NCBI GenBank assembly: GCA_964538505.1
Contig: CAZIDY010000010.1
Coordinates: 1-64,000 of the forward strand
Reading direction: 5' to 3'
DNA length: 64,000 bases
Source of the DNA: Zeimonas sp964538505
GTDB lineage: Bacteria; Pseudomonadota; Gammaproteobacteria; Burkholderiales; Burkholderiaceae_E
The first letter of the stretch is position 1, and each line of letters begins with the position of its first letter. Both the position numbers and the translations under genes were made by a program. Shown here piece by piece: positions 16,401-26,639 of this stretch. Under the pieces are notes generated by a model. That model did no database searches, was not told the origin of the DNA, and saw only the letters and a list, made by a program, of their open reading frames with translations.

Positions 16401-19268
16401 CGCCGTGACAACGGGCGCGTCGATGGTCGACTCGATCACAGGCTCGTCGACGGAGAAGTCGCGCGCGTCGGCGCTTTCTGTCGACTCGAAGGACGAGGCA
16501 GGTTCGACGATTTCGATCGATTCGTGCGGTTCGACAACGTCGGCGGTATCGACTGCTTCAACCGCTTCGGGCGGCTCTACTGCGTCGAGCGATTCGAGCT
16601 CTTCAGGCGATTCATGCGATGCACGCGCTTCGGACGATTCGATCGACACGAGGGTGTCGAGCAATTCGACCGCTTCAACCGCATCGATCTCTTCGATGTG
16701 ATCGATCGCCTCGGGAGCTTCGATCGCTTCGGCGGACTCGAGCGCTTCGACCGGTTCAGCCGCTTGAACCGGCGGCAACTCCGCTTCGCTCTCGCGCCCT
16801 TCGCGCAACGCCGTCGCCGCCGCCACCATCGGCTGCGGATCGATCTGCGACGACGCATCGCCCTGCAACGCGTCGACCCAGTGCGCGAAGTGCGCGTGCG
16901 CCGCGTCGATCAGCTGGTGCAACACCGCGCTCGCGGCACGCTCCTCGGCGAGCCACAGGTTCAGCACCTGCTCCATCGCCCACGCGGCTTCGCCGAAGGC
17001 CATGAGCCCGACCATCCGGCTCGAGCCCTTCAACGTATGAAAGCCACGCCGAATCGTCGTCAGCAGTGCAGTGTCGCTCGGCGCGTTGCGCGACTGCGCG
17101 GTGGCCTCCTCGATCGCGGCGAGCACCTCCTGCGCTTCGCCAAGGAAGATCTCGAGCAGCTCCTGGTCGATCTCGGCTTCGGGCCGCTCGGGCTCGACAG
17201 CCGCCGGCTCCGCAACAGCCGGCGCAGTGCTCCCCGACAGCTTGCCGATCGCCGCCTGCAGCGAAGACAGGTCCTCGCCGCTCGACGCATCGAGGCATGC
17301 GATCGCCTCGTTCGCCGCTGCCTTCAGCGTGTCGTCGTCGGCGAGGTGCGCGTCGTCGCGAACCTTCATCAGCGTACGGCGCAACGAATCGCGCAGCTGC
17401 GAATCGACCGGACGCTCGACGAGCAGGGCGACGAGTTCGGCGGCCTGGCGCGCATGCTGCGCCAGCAACGACTCGGTGGTCGCGTCGAGCGGAACGACGA
17501 CGGTGCGCGGATCCGGCCTCGCCTCGTCGAACACCGCATCGAAGCGCCCGGACGACGCATCGAACTCGAAACGCGCACCCGTGCGATTCGCCTGTTGCAG
17601 GCCCTCGACGAAGAAACCGAGCGCCCCGACGCTGTCGGCTACGTTCTGGCACAGCTCGGGCGCAGGGATGCCCTCCTCGCCCGCGAAGCTCTCGACGCGC
17701 GCAGCAGCGGCGAGCGACGCAGCGGCCGCGTCACCGTGTCCGAGCAACTGGAGCGCGCCCGCCACCTGGCGCAATTGGCGCGCGGTCTGCGGCAGGTCGG
17801 TGCGCTGCGATGCGTCGCGAAAGAATGCATCGAGCGTCTGCTCGGCCGAACGCAGGTTGCCCTGTGCCTCGGCGACGAAGGTCGACATCGTGAGCCGTTC
17901 CTGCGCGAGATGACTGATCTCGCGCAGCCACTGCGGCATCGCTTCGTCGAGCACCCTGCCCGCGCAGACGGAAAGGACCCGCTCGGCCATCTCGCCGGCG
18001 TGCGCGTCGTATTCGCCCTGTCCCTTGAGCCCACGCTCGAAGATCTGCTCGGCGAAGAGCAGCGCCGAGGCGAGCTCGAGTGCAAGCGCCTCCGACGGCA
18101 CCGGCTTGCCGAGCGCAAGCGTGCGGCTGGCTTCGCCGAAGGCATCGGCCAGCGCCTGCACGCCGGGAAACGGCAGCTTCGCCACCGCCGAACGCAACGC
18201 GGCAACCGACTGCGTGAACGAGGCAAGCTCGGGCGCGTTGCCCGCAGAGAGCTTCTCCCAGGCCAGTTTCGCGCGTGCGATTGCCTCTTTCGAGGTCCTC
18301 AACGCTTGCGCATCGACGCGGCCGAAACGCGGCGTCGCGAAATCGGCCGGGACGCTGCCCGGCAGGCCGAATGCCCGCCGCACCTCTGCGACGAGCGGCG
18401 AGCCGGCGCTGCGCAGCTCATCCGCACAGGCGAGCCCGAACAGCGTGTCCCTCAGCAACCGGTCGGCGACGGGTGCACCTTCGGCGATCGATCGACGCAA
18501 CTGCAGGTTCAGCCGCGCAAGCAGCCGCTTGCCGTATACGTCGAGCACGAGCGCACCGTCGCGCAGCGCCTCGAACCAGGCGAGTGCCACTTTCCAGAAC
18601 GTGGGGTGCGCGGCGCCCACCTGCGAAGCACCGATTCGCGCCACGGCGGCGTGCAGCGCAGCCAGGTCGGCGCCATCGGACGGATCGCGCAGCACCGACA
18701 GCAGCGCACGCTCGAAGGAGACGCGCGTTGCGATCAGCTCGGAGGCATCGCACTCGTGCACGACGTCGTCGTTGCCGACGAGCTGTGCACGCACCGGAAC
18801 GACGAAGAGATCCGCCGGATGAATGCGTTCGGCACCGCGCATCTGCAACAGCGACGCGTAATACGGGAACAGGTACAACGGCTGCTGCGGCTCGCCGATC
18901 GCCAGTTCGTCGAGATACTCGAGGAGCGCCGCGAAGACACGCGCGAAGGCAGCGAGCATCGCCTCGTCGAGCGCGATCTGGCCGCGCGCAACGCGCTCGA
19001 GCACGGCTTCGGCCTCCGCGGTAACCGTCGACACACCCGCGAGATCGACAATCGACAGCGCACCGTGCGCCTGGTGCAAGGCCGCGCGTGCGGCCGCAAG
19101 CCCCGGCAGCGCTTCGGGCGCGGCAGCCGATTCACCGTTGCCGTCCGACAGACAGGCCCGCAGGCCCTCCTCGCATCCCGCAAGCGATTCGCGGATCTCG
19201 CCGAGACACCACGACAGCGTCGCAAGGTCGGCGGGATCGAGGCTTTCGTTCCGATGCGCGTCGGTCAT
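13461..19268 (-). CDS. chpA: ChpA/PilL-type chemosensory histidine kinase, multi-Hpt hybrid
   Basis: A 1935-residue CheA-like kinase for type IV pilus motility. Degenerate Hpt-like helices fill the first ~600 residues. Three Hpt domains with a phosphoacceptor His follow: FHTLKGSSR near 742, MHSLKGSAS near 1025 and LHTVKGSAR near 1169. A strongly acidic Glu/Ala/Ile/Val linker lies between the first and second. A Pro/Ala linker leads to the dimerisation and ATPase domains (LLRNAVAHG, DDGRGLDYAKI, GRGVGTDVV, 1480-1660), then CheW. A C-terminal receiver has VVDDS near 1810 and phosphoacceptor Asp in VDIEMPRMDG near 1857. It ends the pil operon. Confidence 0.93.
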   Translation of the reverse strand: MTDAHRNESLDPADLATLSWCLGEIRESLAGCEEGLRACLSDGNGESAAAPEALPGLAAARAALHQAHGALSIVDLAGVSTVTAEAEAVLERVARGQIALDEAMLAAFARVFAALLEYLDELAIGEPQQPLYLFPYYASLLQMRGAERIHPADLFVVPVRAQLVGNDDVVHECDASELIATRVSFERALLSVLRDPSDGADLAALHAAVARIGASQVGAAHPTFWKVALAWFEALRDGALVLDVYGKRLLARLNLQLRRSIAEGAPVADRLLRDTLFGLACADELRSAGSPLVAEVRRAFGLPGSVPADFATPRFGRVDAQALRTSKEAIARAKLAWEKLSAGNAPELASFTQSVAALRSAVAKLPFPGVQALADAFGEASRTLALGKPVPSEALALELASALLFAEQIFERGLKGQGEYDAHAGEMAERVLSVCAGRVLDEAMPQWLREISHLAQERLTMSTFVAEAQGNLRSAEQTLDAFFRDASQRTDLPQTARQLRQVAGALQLLGHGDAAAASLAAAARVESFAGEEGIPAPELCQNVADSVGALGFFVEGLQQANRTGARFEFDASSGRFDAVFDEARPDPRTVVVPLDATTESLLAQHARQAAELVALLVERPVDSQLRDSLRRTLMKVRDDAHLADDDTLKAAANEAIACLDASSGEDLSSLQAAIGKLSGSTAPAVAEPAAVEPERPEAEIDQELLEIFLGEAQEVLAAIEEATAQSRNAPSDTALLTTIRRGFHTLKGSSRMVGLMAFGEAAWAMEQVLNLWLAEERAASAVLHQLIDAAHAHFAHWVDALQGDASSQIDPQPMVAAATALREGRESEAELPPVQAAEPVEALESAEAIEAPEAIDHIEEIDAVEAVELLDTLVSIESSEARASHESPEELESLDAVEPPEAVEAVDTADVVEPHESIEIVEPASSFESTESADARDFSVDEPVIESTIDAPVVTAQDVHFVVPEVQPAEPVLDEVWIGERSISRSLYEIFLTEADELVSTLSTDAAEWTAQPVRGATETAQRAMHSLKGSASLVQLDEVHAIAEQLETFLLRQRAQAVAITGDDLDDYAHAIERVRGMLHQFAAGHEPRPEPDAFALAHALCARWDPRVTRQPSTSFATESGEELDADLLPIFVEEASDQLPRIGENLRAWQSAPDDRSLSQQLMRDLHTVKGSARMAGAMTLGQHVHEMETRIEAASVLSVVPGTLIEELIADHDQVVELFEAIRDPGRSAVAAQPSSAMVEDEVSTESTIQATAEASAPRPGPMVDVDGSPPAQATPKLEERAVPAATPAAASAAPPAVPAAAAPATPLATAPTPTPAAPPPAAPSLVRVRADLLERALNESGEVSIARSRIENELGTLRLSLQDLTENVGRLRSQLREIEIQAESQIQARIALQKETKADFDPLEFDRYTRFQELARMLAESVNDVATVQTNATRGLDVASQDMVRHAQVLRDLQQNLMRMRMVQFGTISDRLYRVVRQAAKELGKRVSMDLRGAAVEVDRGVLERMVAPIEHLLRNAVAHGIELQAERQAAGKAETGEIRVEVRQEGNEVVIFFQDDGRGLDYAKILARARNIGLVPADASPSERELSELIFAPGFSTASEVTELSGRGVGTDVVRAEVQSLGGRIDIDSEAGQGTRFTVHLPLTLAIAQVVVVTVGSTRYAVPSSSVEQVLQLKPQALASAYDEGSIEWQGAQVPLHYLGALVGLDDPRPLAQHLSPVVVVRSGALRLAMHVDAVSRNQEVVVKNVGAQVARVQGIGGATVLADGEIVLILNAARVAQQVLGDLWLERPAGLDRRTLDDVPPTVMVVDDSLTVRKVTQRLLVREGYEVMLAKDGVDAMRQLQDRQPDVMLVDIEMPRMDGFDLTRNVRADDRLRDTPIVMITSRMADKHRNHAMSLGVNVYLGKPYRDDELLAHLAAFVQARKERVRVS

Positions 19269-19324
19269 CAGCGATTCCGTTCCGGTTCCGTCTCAGGTGC
19301 GCTCAGTTTCGTCTCAGTGTCGCC

Positions 19325-21625
<2,301 letters not shown>

Positions 21626-21648
21626 TTTTCGTGTCTCCAGAAGGCGGG

Positions 21649-22206
21649 TCAGCGATTCACGGCGAGGAATCGTTCGTCGCCCGCCAGTTCTTCGAGTCTC
21701 AGTTCGGTCCATCGACGGCCTTCGGCGTCGATCCACTGTCGGCCGAGCCACGGGGGCTGCGCCGCTGCATCCGTTGCGTTGCCGTTGGTTTCGCTCGATT
21801 CGTTCGATTGCGCCTCGGTCAGCGCTGCCGTGCCCTGCAGGCCGAGCATGCGATCGACGACGATTGCACCGTTCAGCTTCAGCCGCGGCGCGAATGCGAG
21901 CAGCCGCGTCGTCTTCGTCATCGACGTCGGCCCACGCCCTTCGAAGCGCGCGAGATCGGAAACGCCATACAGCGAACCGCGCAGGTTCACCAGGCCGCGA
22001 AACCAGTCGTGCGTGAGCGGCACCGGCGTGATCTCGCCCGGCAGCGCGACGATCTCGCCGACCTCCGACAGGTCGACCAGCAGGCTGCGACCGCCGATCT
22101 GCACGCCGAGGCGCGCAGACTGCGACGGCGCGGACGCGGCCTGGCGCAGCCGCTCCGACAGCCGTACCTGGAACTCGCGAAGACTGTTGCGGCCGCCCAT
22201 CGTCAA
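21649..22206 (-). CDS. pilI: CheW-like adaptor of the pilus chemosensory system
   Basis: A 185-residue CheW-domain protein coupling receptor to kinase. VQIGGRSLLVDLSEVGEI near residue 33 starts the domain, and HDWFRGLVNLRGSLYGVSDL near 65 is the most conserved block. Its start overlaps the pilH stop by four bases. The C-terminal region contains a variable Ser/Asn-rich loop near residue 140. Confidence 0.9.
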   Translation of the reverse strand: MTMGGRNSLREFQVRLSERLRQAASAPSQSARLGVQIGGRSLLVDLSEVGEIVALPGEITPVPLTHDWFRGLVNLRGSLYGVSDLARFEGRGPTSMTKTTRLLAFAPRLKLNGAIVVDRMLGLQGTAALTEAQSNESSETNGNATDAAAQPPWLGRQWIDAEGRRWTELRLEELAGDERFLAVNR

Positions 22207-22571
22207 TGCGCCAGGTCAGCCACGCGCGCGAGCAGCTCTTCGGGCTTGACCGGCTTCACCAGGTACTCGCGCGCGCCCTGCCGCAGGCCCCAGATCCGGT
22301 CGGTCTCGTTCGACTTGCTCGTGCAGAGAATGATGGGGATCGACTGCGTGTCCGGGTCGCGCGACAGTTCGCGCGTCACCTGGAAGCCGTTCTGGCCGGG
22401 CATCACGACGTCGAGCACGACCAGCGAAGGACGCTCGATCTTCACCTTCGCCATTGCTTCCTGGCCGTTCTCGGCCGTGATCACCTTGTAGCCCTTCTTC
22501 GTGAGCAGGTCGGCGATGAAATGTCGCTCGGTCGGTGAATCGTCGACGACGAGGATCTTGTACGCAGCCAT
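22203..22571 (-). CDS. pilH: Response regulator, PilH-type
   Basis: A single-domain receiver of 122 residues. ILVVDDSPTERHF gives the acidic pocket, VLDVVMPGQNGF near residue 54 the phosphoacceptor Asp, ILCTSKSNETD the switch Ser/Thr, and LVKPVKPEELL the Lys. It is phosphorylated by ChpA. By position and homology it is PilH, the regulator associated with pilus retraction. Confidence 0.92.
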   Translation of the reverse strand: MAAYKILVVDDSPTERHFIADLLTKKGYKVITAENGQEAMAKVKIERPSLVVLDVVMPGQNGFQVTRELSRDPDTQSIPIILCTSKSNETDRIWGLRQGAREYLVKPVKPEELLARVADLAH

Positions 22572-22606
22572 GGTTTCCTTGATGCGTGGTTCGGAGGGAA
22601 TCTGGA

Positions 22607-23035
22607 TCAGGCGACGCGCTCGGCGGCGCCGGCGAGCGCCCTGTCGGCGCTGCGCGCGAACTCACGCGCCGCGCGCAGCAGCGCGTCCTTCGTGAAGGGC
22701 TTGGTGAGGTACTGGTCGGAGCCGACCATGCGACCGCGCGCACGGTCGAAGAGACCGTCCTTGCTCGACAGCATCACCACCGGAATCGTGCGAAAGCGCG
22801 GACTCTTCTTGATCAGCGCGCAGGTCTGGTAGCCATCGAGGCGAGGCATCAGGATGTCGCAGAAGACGACATCGGGATCGTGATCGGCGATCTTCGCCAG
22901 CGCATCGAAGCCGTCCTCGGCGAGGATCACCTGGCAGCCGGCCTGCTTCAGGAAGATCTCGGCGCTGCGACGAATCGTGTTGCTGTCGTCGATCACCATC
23001 ACCTTCACGCCGGTCAACGCCGCCGCGTCGCTCAT
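22607..23035 (-). CDS. pilG: Response regulator, PilG-type
   Basis: A single-domain receiver of 142 residues with VMVIDDSNTIRRSAEIFL at the start, FCDILMPRLDGYQTC near 58 carrying the phosphoacceptor Asp, MLSSKDG near 88 and YLTKPFTKDAL near 109. PilG-type regulators promote pilus extension. Start MSDAAAL at 23035 sits two bases after the rubredoxin stop. A short Ala/Arg tail follows the receiver. Confidence 0.92.
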   Translation of the reverse strand: MSDAAALTGVKVMVIDDSNTIRRSAEIFLKQAGCQVILAEDGFDALAKIADHDPDVVFCDILMPRLDGYQTCALIKKSPRFRTIPVVMLSSKDGLFDRARGRMVGSDQYLTKPFTKDALLRAAREFARSADRALAGAAERVA

Positions 23036-23037
23036 GC

Positions 23038-23226
23038 TCAGATCTCCACCATCTCGAAATCCTCCTTGCGCGCACCGCACTCCGGGCAGGTCCAGTTCAT
23101 CGGAATGTCCTCCCAGCGCGTACCCGGCGCGATGCCTTCCTCCGGCAGTCCTTTCTCTTCCTCGTACAGAAACCCGCAGATCAGGCACATCCACGTGCGA
23201 AACGGGGCGTCCGACGCGTCGCTCAT
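23038..23226 (-). CDS. Rubredoxin
   Basis: A 62-residue iron protein. Two Cys pairs, CLICGFLY near residue 14 and CPECGARK near 47, bind one iron; the interior EGIAPGTRWEDIP is typical. It shuttles single electrons in the cytoplasm. It heads the pilGHIJ-chpA cluster, as seen in many betaproteobacteria, though no link to motility is proven. The upstream 250 bp probably hold the operon promoter. Confidence 0.95.
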   Translation of the reverse strand: MSDASDAPFRTWMCLICGFLYEEEKGLPEEGIAPGTRWEDIPMNWTCPECGARKEDFEMVEI

Positions 23227-23480
23227 CGTGTAATCCTCCTGGCTTCCTCGGTGCGTCGTCTCTTGGGGCGACGCTCGTTCGTTGACTGCCGACGACGGGT
23301 CGACGGGCAGCGAAACGATGGTAACCGTGGGGAAAACACGGGCCGGCGTGTGTGCCGACCAGTGGCAAAGAGATTGCGATGAGGGGTCAGGCGGGCACGC
23401 TTATCGGGGTCAGACCACGGTTTACCCGGTTGCATCGTTCCCGGTTCGCATTACGATGAGCAGATATGTAAGGATCGAAG
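23227..23480. other. Intergenic region upstream of rubredoxin-pilG operon and VapBC
   Basis: Divergent promoter region between the rubredoxin gene (minus) and the AbrB antitoxin (plus). No clear sigma-70 boxes or inverted repeats were found. A short phrase TCAGACCACGGTTT at about 23410 recurs in nearly the same form at about 55861. Confidence 0.35.
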
Positions 23481-23702
23481 ATGAGCGAATCGACCATCAC
23501 TGCGAAAGGCCAGACGACGGTTCCCGCGGCCGTTCGGGAAAGGATCGGCGCGGTGCCGGGAACCCGACTCGTATGGCACACGATGCCCGACGGAACCGTC
23601 CTCGTGCGCGCGAAGTCCGGCTCTGTCCTCGACCTGGCCGATTCGTTGAAGGCACCGGGCAGAAAGCGTGTACGCGTCGACGCAATGAACGCCTGGCGTT
23701 GA
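23481..23702 (+). CDS. AbrB/VapB-type antitoxin
   Basis: A 73-residue swapped-hairpin protein: STITAKGQTTVPAAVRERIG at the N-terminus, then GTRLVWHTMPDGTVLVRAK. The C-terminal ~30 residues would contact the toxin. Its TGA overlaps the toxin ATG by one base. It is a different subtype from the VapB at 4841-5092, although the toxins are related. Confidence 0.9.
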   Translation: MSESTITAKGQTTVPAAVRERIGAVPGTRLVWHTMPDGTVLVRAKSGSVLDLADSLKAPGRKRVRVDAMNAWR

Positions 23703-24100
23703 TGGCGACGCTCGACACGAACGTGCTCGTTCGTTTTCTGGTGCGGGACGATCCTGCGCAGACTGCGGCCGCCACAGAGCTCATCCGGCGCAGCGTCGCA
23801 GCCGGCGAATCGCTCTTCCTGCCGATCACCGTCGTGCTGGAGCTCGAGTGGGTCCTGCGGTCGAACTACGGTTTCGCGAAAGTCGACATCGCACGAACGA
23901 TCGCGTCTCTGCTCTCCACGGACGAGGTCTCGTTTCAGTCGGAAGCGGCGCTCGAGCTCGCGCTGCTGCTATGGCGAAGGGGGCGTGCCGACTTTTCCGA
24001 TTGCGTGCATGTTGCACTTGCGACGGACGCGGGCGAGTCGCCACTGTGGACCTTCGACAAGGCGGCGTCGAGCGTTGCGGGGGCAGCGCTCGTGAAGTGA
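23702..24100 (+). CDS. PIN-domain toxin (VapC-like)
   Basis: A 132-residue PIN RNase toxin. ATLDTNVLVRFLVRDD carries the first Asp, LELEWVLRSNYGF near residue 47 the conserved Glu, RADFSDCVHVALA near 97 and WTFDKAASS near 115 the later acidic positions. Translation is coupled to the antitoxin. It closely parallels the 4431-4844 toxin. Both modules look intact. Confidence 0.92.
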   Translation: MATLDTNVLVRFLVRDDPAQTAAATELIRRSVAAGESLFLPITVVLELEWVLRSNYGFAKVDIARTIASLLSTDEVSFQSEAALELALLLWRRGRADFSDCVHVALATDAGESPLWTFDKAASSVAGAALVK

Positions 24101-24130
24101 CTCGTGCAGGGCGCTCTGGCGTACGAGCTC

Positions 24131-24262
24131 TCAGCCGAGTGCGAGATGCCGATTGCCTGTGTCGTTGCTCACGACGACGACGGGACGACGTTTCCGGATC
24201 TCGCCGCCGATCGTCGGGTCGAGCGTAGCGAACCAGATGTCACCACGCCGGATCGTCTTCGA
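24131..24262 (-). pseudogene. Truncated MazF/PemK-type toxin
   Basis: About 40 residues, IRRGDIWFATLDPTIGGEIRKRRPVVVVSND in two conserved blocks, match the first third of a MazF toxin. The frame then stops. No start codon stands at the expected place (ATC or ACG precede RRGDIW). Both ends are therefore damaged. It follows a partial antitoxin and lies tail-to-tail with the intact VapBC. Confidence 0.65.
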
Positions 24263-24461
24263 TGCCGTCGGCGCTGGTCGATTCGAAGGCGCGGAACTGC
24301 TCTTCCTCCCGGGAGGCTTCTGCATAGGCGGACTCGAGTTCGCGCTCGAACAACGAGCGCACGGCGATGTCGATCACCTCGGAACGCGTGGCGATCGAGT
24401 AGGTCAGTAAGAGCGACGTGCCACCGGTTGTCCTACCCGTCACCCTACCACTGCGCGCCAC
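24240..24461 (-). pseudogene. Ribbon-helix-helix antitoxin, N-terminus lost
   Basis: The frame ends in TRSEVIDIAVRSLFERELE, then an acidic tail ending in DGIEDDPAW. This is the helix-helix part and tail of an RHH antitoxin of the kind that precedes MazF toxins. The expected DNA-binding beta strand is absent from the upstream part. Together with the truncated toxin it forms a dead TA pair. Confidence 0.5.
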
Positions 24462-24542
24462 GATTGCGCCTCGGCGTCGGATGAACCCGGTACTACGCTC
24501 GCCCGGTGCAACGTCACGAGGTCAGCAGCTCGAGCGCTACGG

Positions 24543-25436
24543 TCACAGCCCTGACGCCTTCGAGCGACGTGGCACTGGCTTCCGCACGTTTTTCGCCGCG
24601 GCGCGCGCGGTGAGCATCGGTGCAGCTTCCAACTCCGGCCATCCCTCCAGCAGGGTCCGCACGCCGCGCCGAAATCGCGAGTGCCATCCCTGGCCACGCG
24701 ACAGCAGATCATCCCTTGCTTCGACGAGCGACTCGCGCCGCCACTGCCACAACGCCGCGAGAAGATGAGCCGCCTGGGCCAGATCCTTGCGCGCCTTTAC
24801 CCGGAAAGCGCCCTCGCGCTCACCGGCGATCAGCACCTTGTGCAATGCGTAGCGCGCCGGATCGGGCAGGTTGACAAGTACCGCCCCTTCAGCACTCGGC
24901 AGTACCGCCTGCTCCACGCCCTGCAGCGAGTACTCCATGAACGGCAACGGCTGCAGCGTCACGCCCAACTGCGGGTGCACGAAGGGTTTGTCGGCGCCGC
25001 GGTGCCGCGGTGTGAGGAAATCGAGCCTGAACTCCGGCTCGTTCGGAATCAGCCATGCACCGCCGGTCCTGCCGCTCAGCCCCGATACCGGCAGGAAGCC
25101 CATTCCGAGGGACGTAATCGCGTCGTCGGTTCTCGCCTCGACGGTGCCGGGCAGCAGCAGCGAGACCGCCTTTTCGGCATGAGCGAAATCGATGTCCTGC
25201 GTGCGATCGGAGCCGCCCCAGCGCACCCCGAGCATGTTGCCGTAGGCGAGAAACGCGTGAGTGCCGATCAGCACCCCGCCCGCCTGGAAGAAGCCGAAAT
25301 CGGCAAGCCGGCGCAACACGCGGAAGTGGCGCGGCAGTACGCCAGCGCACCCGAGCGCCAGCGCCGCACGCGCGAGCGGGGCCAGCGCAATTGCAGCGCC
25401 GGGATCGGTCTTGCGCTCGTCCGCGATTCGCGATGG
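24543..25436 (-). pseudogene. 5'-truncated GSU2403-family nucleotidyltransferase-fold protein
   Basis: About 297 codons are open. Homology to the intact relative at 1921-2952 begins around its residue 80-110: LRRLADFGFFQAGGVLIGTHAFLAYG pairs with its LRKLGFQVADKLTARVLV region, and TQDIDFAHAEKAV with TLDIDLALRSL. The N-terminal ~100 residues are missing. The frame is closed upstream by a stop at 25437-25439, exactly where the rpn gene ends. A GTG at 25319 could still start a shorter product. I infer truncation by insertion or rearrangement at the rpn border. Confidence 0.65.
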
Positions 25437-26495
25437 CTACTGCACCCGGAAGACGACCTCGAGGTCGGGGGCATCAATTGCCTGATCGAACCACTGGCCT
25501 ATCCGCACCGAATCGGCCAACGCGATACGTTGCCGGATCTCGGGTGAGACATCGCCGAAGCGCCGCGCGAGCAATCGCAGCAAGGCCGCCACCTCGGCGT
25601 CGTGCCGTCCTTCCTCGCGTCCTTCCTCGCGTCCTTCCTGGCGTCCTTCCTGGCGTCCTTCCTGGCGTCCTTCCTGGCGCCCTTCCTGGCGTCCTTCCTG
25701 CAGCCCTTTCCTGTGCGCCTTCCGCTCGGCAACTCTCGCCTTGCGTTCGATCTCGGCCAGGAGATTGTCGGGGAACATGCTGTGAACCTCTGCAAGATCG
25801 TCCGTCTCGGGGATGTTAGCTTCGGGCATCCGGTATCGCAATCGGCGATTCAGCCAGATGGCGAAGGCACGCCGCATCCGTCGGTGCTCGTCGCCCGAGA
25901 GCCACTCCAGGAGGTGTGCGGTCACCGACCGGAAGTCCGCGGAAGTACGGGCGACCTCGAGCCGGAACAAAGCAGCGGCCAGATTGCGCAACGGCAGATC
26001 AGAAACGGCGAGGCGCTGTTCGTCGATCAGCAGATAGCGGGCCTCTACCCGATATGGCGCAAGCCCGGGGGGCGACGTCATCAGAAGCGCATCAAGCGAA
26101 TGCGCCGAACGCCACGGCGCTTGCCCGTTGTACAGCACGATCGGGAGCACCGGAGGCAGCCGCCCGCCGGAGCCGATCTCCTGGCGAACGACGAGGTCCT
26201 GGTACAGCAACCCGACGTAGACATGGATGCGCAGCGCCATCCACGGATCGGAGGCGGACTGGAACTCGAGCAGGAGGTAGACATAGAACCATTCGTCGCG
26301 CAGGCGGATCTTCCACACCATGTCGTCGTGGCGCGTGCGCAGATCGTCGCTGACGTAGCTGCCGTTGACCCGGTGCAGTGTCTCGAGGTCAGCCGAATTC
26401 ACCCACTCGTGCGGCACAAAGCCGAGCAGCAGGTCGCGTACCATCTCCGGAGTGGCGAACAACCGTTTGTAGCCGGCGTCGTGATCGTGAGGCAT
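25437..26495 (-). CDS. Rpn-family PD-(D/E)XK nuclease / putative transposase, copy 1
   Basis: A 352-residue protein of the Rpn (YhgA-like, transposase_31) family, tied to RecA-independent recombination in E. coli. It begins PHDHDAGYKRLFATPEMVRDLLLGF. The likely nuclease core is RHDDMVWKIRL near residue 55 and YVYLLLEFQS near 70 (E-x-Q in place of E-x-K). PVLPIVLYNGQAPWR lies near 115. A charged QEGR/EEGR run of eight units occurs near residues 280-311. The C-terminus ends in DAPDLEVVFRVQ. It is divergent from thiE. Copies 2 and 3 lie at 27373 and 31044. Confidence 0.88.
   Translation of the reverse strand: MPHDHDAGYKRLFATPEMVRDLLLGFVPHEWVNSADLETLHRVNGSYVSDDLRTRHDDMVWKIRLRDEWFYVYLLLEFQSASDPWMALRIHVYVGLLYQDLVVRQEIGSGGRLPPVLPIVLYNGQAPWRSAHSLDALLMTSPPGLAPYRVEARYLLIDEQRLAVSDLPLRNLAAALFRLEVARTSADFRSVTAHLLEWLSGDEHRRMRRAFAIWLNRRLRYRMPEANIPETDDLAEVHSMFPDNLLAEIERKARVAERKAHRKGLQEGRQEGRQEGRQEGRQEGRQEGREEGREEGRHDAEVAALLRLLARRFGDVSPEIRQRIALADSVRIGQWFDQAIDAPDLEVVFRVQ
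25605..25700 (-). repeat. 12-bp tandem repeat encoding QEGR/EEGR
   Basis: Eight in-frame copies of a 12-bp unit (plus strand: CCTTCCTGGCGT) encode QEGR or EEGR within rpn copy 1. Copies 2 and 3 carry fewer and less regular units, so length varies between paralogues. Such charged runs are common in Rpn proteins. Confidence 0.8.
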
Positions 26496-26639
26496 TGCAA
26501 CACCGTAGCGCGCAAGTGTGCGACGCGAAATCGGCCACGCGCATCAGCCCTTCGCATGAGCATCGCCTTCGACACGACGAAGCCAGAATCCGCGGGACAT
26601 CGTATGAGGCGATCTCTCCGTGCATCGAAAAGCACCGAA

